Shown here: one piece after another, positions 60,201-64,000 of the stretch
How positions within the stretch are numbered: position 1 is the stretch's first letter
How the letters are laid out: each line of letters opens with the position of its first letter
Source: Cliona cf. orientalis
Lineage: Eukaryota > Porifera > Demospongiae > Clionaida > Clionaidae
Direction: 5' to 3'
NCBI GenBank assembly: GCA_963930775.1
Contig: OZ005694.1
Location: forward strand, 2,356,001-2,420,000
DNA: 64,000 bases
Program-made: the position numbers and the translations under genes
The notes under the pieces: model-generated
Databases searched by the model: none
Told to the model about the DNA's origin: nothing
The model's input: the letters and a program-made list of their open reading frames with translations, nothing else

Positions 60201-63176
60201 TACTATCAGCGATGAACCAGTCGTGTTGTTGGATCTATAACTAACCATATATACTTTTCGAGTTAAAAAGAAATCATCGCTGTCTCGTTTGGCCGTCGAA
60301 AGTTCGCCAGGGAGCGAGGAAGGAAGCGGTGACCAGCAAATGACGCCATAACTCTTGAACGAAGCGTTTTCAGGGAAAGCCAAACGGTAAAAACGTTGAA
60401 AACACCGTAAAGAACCCTATAAAACTTTGTTTGCGAGGTAAAAACGAGGTAGGCAGCTGATTTTGTGGTAACAGACTGACAGACAGACCTGCGGCGCATG
60501 CGCCGAGGGTTAATGACTCTAGCTATGCCACTGCCATGCATTATAGCTACTTGCAGTTTGTTAAACAGGGCAACTCTCTACTCACAAAAAATCTCCAGCT
60601 ATTTCTTTCTTCGCTGTGTCTAGAGTCCCGGCACCGGTACTCAAGATTTAGTGCTTGGAGTACCGGCAGTGTATTATATAGCTATAGATCCCAGCCCCCG
60701 AAGGGGGCTGGGATCTATAGCTATATTATAATACTGAGCGAAAGACGGCTAGTGAGGCTAGTAGCGGGGGTTTGGGTTCCGATAATCGATTGGTTACGAG
60801 GGGTTTGGGTTTGGGCTACGGGTTGGTGACAAGGGTTAGTATTATAGTGGCAAGGTGTATAAACTTGGCAAAAAACGGCATTCAGCAGCGGCGAGCAGGG
60901 TGGCTGAGCGGACTAGGGCTTGGGCTGGTGGTACGGTGGTCCTGGGTTCGAATCCCGTTTGGTTTATGAATTTTTTTTTTTTCCTCACTTTCGGAAAATT
61001 TCTAAGTTTTTTGGCGGGCTTTGTTGCCGGTACTCGAAGCGCAAAATTTCCGGTACCGGTGCCGGGACTGTAGACACAGCCTTCTTACTTTGAATCTTTG
61101 TACAAATTTAATACTTTTGTCTTCATTCTTTCCCATTGAAGTGCTAACTGCTGCTCTCGTTCAATATGTGGCAGCCCTCTATAGAGCATGACTTAGTTGG
61201 TGGAGCCAGGTATTTGTGGTGAGTACACTCCCATGTCCAGTGTTTCATTTTGATGGAGAATGTTAGTTAGAAAGGATAATCCAGCTGTATTTTTGCTGAC
61301 CAGACTTTAAATTTGCAGGAGCAGTAGTTCAAATGTTGTAGTCGCTAATGATTGCCTCAACTCAAAATTGGTTCTTTTGCATTATGCATAGTTTTTTAAT
61401 GGAAAGTCACATTTATTGATATTCAAAGAATGCATGTGTGCTGAGAATGTACGTAATCTTTCACAGGTGGTGATATCCACAACATTTTAATAGTATCATC
61501 TGAGCTACCTGCTGGAATATCTGAATTATCTCTCCCCATGGAAGTAAACTTTACTATATCAATATTTGATTCAATGGGGGTTCTCTTTGATACAAGTCTG
61601 CCAGTTAAACTGTGTAAGTGTTAGTGCAGCAGCTATACATTAACAAATTCTGCATGGATGACAATGTGTGCTGAAATGGGTGAAAGCAATGGGAGATTTA
61701 GAAGGGGTTCCACAGTTTCCATGTAACCCCCTTTCTTGGGTGGACCTAATACTAGGAAGTGCTGAAAATAAGCTATAAATAGAGCCCTTCCTCTCTGGCT
61801 GAAGAATAATGGAAACTGCTTCACCTTGGCATGACTGGTAAAAAAAATCACATGCATCAATTGTTTTAACCGAAAGTGGGCATGTCTGCAAAAAAAATTC
61901 ACGTGCAAAAATGCAACAGAATAATCCTTTAATTAATCATAGATCCACCACTGGACAGCGGTGTTTAAGTGTATTATTGCTTGAGAAAAATGTAATACCA
62001 TTACACCCAGCAACGAAAATGATGCTCTTTTACTCAGAATACATTTGAACATTTGCATGTAATAAATTTTATGTCAGAATTTCTTGTTTAACCATGCAGC
62101 CTCCTCATAACCCTTAATGTTAAATGCAGCTGAGGAGCAGCTTGTAGAGTGTAGCACTACAGTGAACTGTTCCTTCGTCAGTACACTGATGTCAGCCAGG
62201 GAGTGCTGTGTGAACAGTGTGGATGGACTCTCATACTCCATACCAGGACAACAACAATGTCACACATGTATTGGTGAGCCAGAAATCATTCTGTCACTAG
62301 AAAGAAGCGATTATACCGTATAGTGGGAAACTTTGGTAGGGAATTGAATTTGGCAGTTTGGCGGTCTAGCTTTGAATCACCAAATTAAAATCCATCAATA
62401 TTTATTATACGTATGGTGATCCCGTACCGAAAGATCAGCACTAAGTTTGGGTCACCTATACAAGATTATCAACAAGCTCACATATTATCCGGAACCTCCA
62501 ATAATTCAAAGAAAGATCCCTTACAGGAACAGGGGTATTAACGCTAACACTGTCTGCATACCACATGCAACTACTACTGCATATCAACAGTCCTTCTATC
62601 CAAAAACTCTCTCTTTGTGGAATTCGCTTCCTGAAGGAGTGACAAGCTGTACTAGCATTACTGGTTTTAAGCACCACCTGAAACAATTAAACTTACAAAT
62701 TAATTAATATAATATATATTATTACATATATTTAAATCTCATTAATTTCTATGTAGACATGCATTTAAATTAGCTATATAGCTAGCTCTTCTGCATAATA
62801 TTGTGCAGTAAATTAGTATAAACAAACTGCCAAATTTAAATCCATCAATATTTTACAATGGCGATATAGGGTCCAACTGCCAAATTTAATTCCCACCAAT
62901 ATTTTGGCTATACTGCAATATATCAGTACATACGTAATTGTACACAGCATATTCAGAGGTATGCATATTATAAAATGTATCTGTGCGCTATCCCCCGAAC
63001 CGCTGTTCATTCAAATCTCTCCACAGTATTTGGTTGGTTTCAAAACTCATTTAATGGAGTTGAACAAGATTCTGCTTACAGTCTCTCTGTTGGTTATCTG
63101 AAAGGTGCTGAGCAAGCTGGTGTCAGTTCTATACTGAATTTAAATGTGATGATTATGACTACACCTGGCAATGCAA
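45231..63176 (+). CDS. secreted or cell-surface protein, 12 phase-1-linked exons, runs off the window
   Basis: Exons: 45231-45312, 46748-47227, 50401-50526, 55921-56061, 57149-57277, 57567-57680, 57756-57887, 58763-58891, 59008-59121, 61467-61613, 62130-62273, 63027-63176; every junction is phase 1. Exon 1 gives a signal peptide (MMKQRLSLFLMSLFCYVKL). Exon 2 is one Ig-like domain with N-glycosylation sites (NATYTFYKT, SNITIFVID) and ESDSGIYELEAC. The small exons each carry paired cysteines, many at exon edges (for example RCSFTLNGLTIICELS, CGQNVTIDKSKLS, NCSFVSTLMSARECC), implying a string of Ig- or Fn3-like modules. The last exon ends phase 1 with a donor, so the gene continues. An alternative short exon at 47363-47466 would end the protein with a stop soon after the Ig domain. 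A surface receptor or adhesion protein is likely; no kinase or membrane segment is reached. Confidence 0.7.
45700..46230. mobile_element. MITE with ~75-bp inverted ends and a nested inverted pair
   Basis: AGAGAGCCTGGTAACGACTG and CCAACCCTTACCAACA at the left are mirrored at 46137-46230. Inside, GGCCCTCGAAAAGCCGTTTT (45862) is mirrored by AAAACGGCTTTTCGAGGGC (46017), so a second element is probably nested in the first. A short spliceable minus-strand ORF (46062-46115) lies between but is not supported as a gene. Confidence 0.65.
47363..47466 (+). CDS. possible alternative terminal exon of the 45.2-kb gene
   Basis: Follows a TTTTTGCAG acceptor and is in phase with exon 2 (phase 1). It encodes QYRLNCTLHEDRTKTIKLKL, then reaches TGA at 47464-47466. 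Its opening (residue-pair LNC) resembles that of exon 50401-50526 (INC). It may produce a short secreted isoform containing only the Ig domain, or be a decayed duplicate exon. Confidence 0.35.
48828..48937. repeat. foldback element (GC-rich loop)
   Basis: AATAGTTATACCACGCCC and CGTATGGGATTTATTGCC are mirrored by GGCAATAAATCCCATAC and GGCATGGTATAACTATT. The loop is CCCTCGGGCT-rich. The nearest genic context is the long intron between exons at 47227 and 50401; the rest of that intron (47467-50400) shows microsatellites, a poly-G run at 49312-49329 and no supported gene. Confidence 0.7.
49255..49330. repeat. one-ended relative of the GGGCTATTCC MITE
   Basis: GGGCTATTCCATTAAATAGC followed by ATACACCCCCTATGGATGA, as at 23458, but without a matching right end before a poly-G run of about 18 bases. 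Confidence 0.6.
50996..52072. mobile_element. non-autonomous element A (1077 bp), nested in B
   Basis: Starts TACGGTGGCCCAGAAGGGCC, ends GGCCCTTCTGGGCCACCGTA. TAAACC flanks both sides (50990-50995, 52073-52078), a perfect 6-bp duplication. Subterminal repeats of TTTCTCATTACC/TTTCCAATTT run inward from both ends. A hairpin at about 51679-51738 (CTTGTGCTCAGCCCCCTTC facing GAAGGGGGCTGGGCACAAG) sits in the middle. Confidence 0.9.
52117..53083. mobile_element. non-autonomous element C (967 bp), nested in B, same subfamily as B
   Basis: Starts TACGGTGGCCGAGAAGGCCA, ends GGCCCTTCTCGGCCACCGTA. GTTTAAT (or 6 bp plus an extra T) flanks both sides. The interior (GCTTCTGCGAACTGCGCGTC, then ATAGATAGAGCGAGCACTC) matches the interior of B at 53091 onward. 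It inserted into its own kind. Confidence 0.88.
54480..54815 (+). mobile_element. LINE 3' end (reverse-transcriptase C-terminal fragment)
   Basis: One frame reads FNRLPYLWNSLPPIDLNLSF followed by ATIRKQLIDIFWKSF and CPCPRCF, the usual end of non-LTR reverse transcriptases in many animal LINEs (LWNSLP motif, Cys-rich tail). It is 5'-truncated, as is normal for LINEs, with no long upstream ORF. It lies in the intron between exons 50401-50526 and 55921-56061. Confidence 0.7.
56067..56330. mobile_element. foldback MITE with ~100-bp arms directly after a splice donor
   Basis: GCAACTAAATGAATTGAATA, GGGATGGTAGGGCCAGAAG and GTATACAAACAAGAGTAGTA are all mirrored in inverse order at 56220-56330. The left arm starts within about 10 bp of the donor of the exon ending 56061. 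Positions 56331-57148 after it hold no supported gene. Confidence 0.75.
59390..59610. repeat. MITE-like element with CTTCTAAAAATTC ends
   Basis: CTTCTAAAAATTCGGCCC at the left is mirrored by GAATTTTTAGAAG at about 59574-59586. Further AATTCGG/AATTCAGC motifs lie inside. It sits in the long intron after the exon ending 59121. Confidence 0.5.
60240..60512 (-). repeat. dispersed repeat R1, copy 3
   Basis: Inverse of the repeats in RACK1 intron 2. It ends GGCGCATGCGCCGAGGGTT, preceded by ACAGACTGACAGACAGAC. The peptide fragment on the minus strand (YGVFNVFTVWLSLKTL) matches [16 protein letters not shown] of copy 1. Positions 59611-60239 before it hold no supported gene. Confidence 0.65.
60675..60728. 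repeat. near-perfect hairpin
   Basis: ATAGCTATAGATCCCAGCCC is followed by CCGAAGGGGG and its exact inverse, GGGCTGGGATCTATAGCTAT. Arms of about 25 bp with a 2-base loop could extrude as a cruciform or fold in RNA. Confidence 0.8.
60890..60975 (+). ncRNA. tRNA-derived SINE or tRNA pseudogene
   Basis: A-box-like GGTGGCTGAGCGG at about 60899 and B box GGTTCGAATCC at 60945-60955, spaced as in tRNA genes of the Leu/Ser type. The T-arm CTGGGTTCGAATCCCG is well formed. It is followed by a run of about 12 T, a pol III terminator. The acceptor stem and anticodon arm do not pair convincingly, so a working tRNA is unlikely. Confidence 0.5.
62318..62925. mobile_element. MITE disrupted by a LINE fragment
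   Basis: GTATAGTGGGAAACTTTGGT and GAATTTGGCAGTTTGG at the left are mirrored by CCAACTGCCAAATTTAATTC and TTTTGGCTATAC at the right. Internal AAATCCATCAATATTT occurs on both sides of the LINE piece. Confidence 0.65.
62440..62709 (+). mobile_element. LINE 3' end (reverse-transcriptase C-terminal fragment)
   Basis: Reads GHLYKIINKLTYYPEPPII, then AYQQSFYPKTLSLWNSLPE and a stop after FKHHLKQLNLQIN. This is the typical 3' end of a non-LTR reverse transcriptase, 5'-truncated, then an AT-rich tail. The MITE around it was the landing site. It differs in sequence from the LINE at 54480. Confidence 0.75.
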
Positions 63177-64000
63177 GTAATTTTGACTGTGTCTATATGT
63201 GTTGAGAAAGCTTGAAACAATACTTTAATAGCAACTATAGACATTATAGCTTTATGGCAAATCTTAATTTGCTTCTCAGCATAGTTAAGGTCTGGGTCAG
63301 CCCGCACTCGGTATTAATGATATTCATAGTGGGTGGAGCTATCGTTCCCATGGTTACTTGCCTAGGTCATGATACCAACGCTACTTATTCAAAGTTAGTA
63401 ATATTAGCATTCACACGAAAATCGCTGATTTTACCCTATAGAACGTTGTCACAATAGTTATTCTTCATAGTTGCTACGTTTTTAGCCTCGTAAGGTAAGT
63501 GTTGTTATTTGGCTGATATGGGCACGTTCTATGATCGAGGAGTGTGACCGCATTCGTGTGGGCGTGGCATGTCACATGACATTTCATTGATACAGCCAGT
63601 GTTTTGGTGCAGGAATATATAGAGTACAATTTAGGCATTGTTTTCGAATTTGATAGCAACTACTAGAAGTGAACTATCTGCTCACTGCATGCGTTTTGCA
63701 AAGACCTTGCCAAACAGCGGTGATATGATTGGAAGGATTCGAAAATGAGCTAAAAATGGACAAGGTTTGTACATTACTAAGTTAGTATCCATCGTACTAA
63801 CCTGCACGGCACTGGTGGCATGGTCAATAGTAGCTTCTTTATAATATTATTCCAATGCACTTTTGTTAATAAACATTGATGACGTCAGCACCCGCTGTGA
63901 CATAATGATTTAATTAATGCCTAATCTAATCAATATCGACAGCTTCCTTAATGACTAATATTCAAGATTATAGTGGAAGGTGCATTTTCACAGAGGATTC
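63177..64000. other. intron of the 45.2-kb gene and window end
   Basis: Begins at the GTAATT donor after exon 63027-63176. I find no further exon with a convincing acceptor before position 64000. Short ORFs (63212-63457, 63474-63659) show no motif. Confidence 0.4.

Larger units (their letters stand above)
60616..61078. mobile_element. MITE with ~30-bp TIRs carrying a hairpin and a tRNA-like SINE
   Basis: GCTGTGTCTAGAGTCCCGGC and CACCGGTACTC at the left are mirrored by GTACCGGTGCCGGGACTG and TAGACACAGC at the right. CTTC flanks both sides (4-bp duplication). The interior holds a near-perfect hairpin (60675-60728) and a tRNA-related unit. Confidence 0.75.

Noticed and set aside
60899-60966. 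Functional tRNA gene
   Set aside because: A and B boxes and T-arm are present, but the acceptor and anticodon stems do not pair; called a SINE or pseudogene instead.

Overview
The window looks like animal nuclear DNA, most likely from a demosponge such as Amphimedon. Genes have many short GT-AG introns, intergenic distances are small, and AT-rich foldback elements are very dense. It contains a clear RACK1 gene, a nibrin-like fragment, ependymin-like secreted proteins and a large cysteine-rich cell-surface gene. The species call is inference; no search was run.

Layout. 0.6-6.4 kb: RACK1 (+, 8 exons, 314 aa). 7.0-11.9 kb: a damaged ependymin-like gene (-), split by a 3.8-kb CACTA-type DNA transposon with its own spliced gene. 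12.2-13.3 kb: an uninterrupted copy of a dispersed repeat ('repeat A'). 15.5-16.4 kb: a small secreted-protein gene (+). 16.95-19.84 kb: a seven-unit tandem array. 21.4-40.0 kb: a second copy of repeat A, split by a 17.6-kb insertion. 40.8-42.2 kb: second ependymin-like gene (-). 43.4-44.0 kb: nibrin-like BRCT fragment (-). 45.2-63.2 kb and beyond: a secreted or cell-surface gene (+) whose internal introns are all phase 1 and full of transposons.

The main discovery is the 17,579-bp element at 21802-39380. It has a perfect 6-bp target duplication (GTATGA), and the matching empty site lies in this window at 12621-12626. Its terminal inverted repeats start TACGGTGGCC and consist largely of a 15-bp minisatellite in opposite orientation at the two ends. 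Inside are three spliced genes that close in frame: a DDE (rve-type) transposase of 389 aa (+), a 728-aa Pelle/IRAK-like protein kinase with an Ig-like domain (-), and an unrecognised 174-aa protein (-). Smaller elements and a young, whole-looking Ty3-type LTR element are nested within it.

Three short elements at 50.9-54.0 kb, two of them nested in the third, have the same TACGGTGGCC termini and 6-7-bp duplications. They look like non-autonomous relatives, so one window appears to hold a giant kinase-carrying transposon, its empty site and its dependants.
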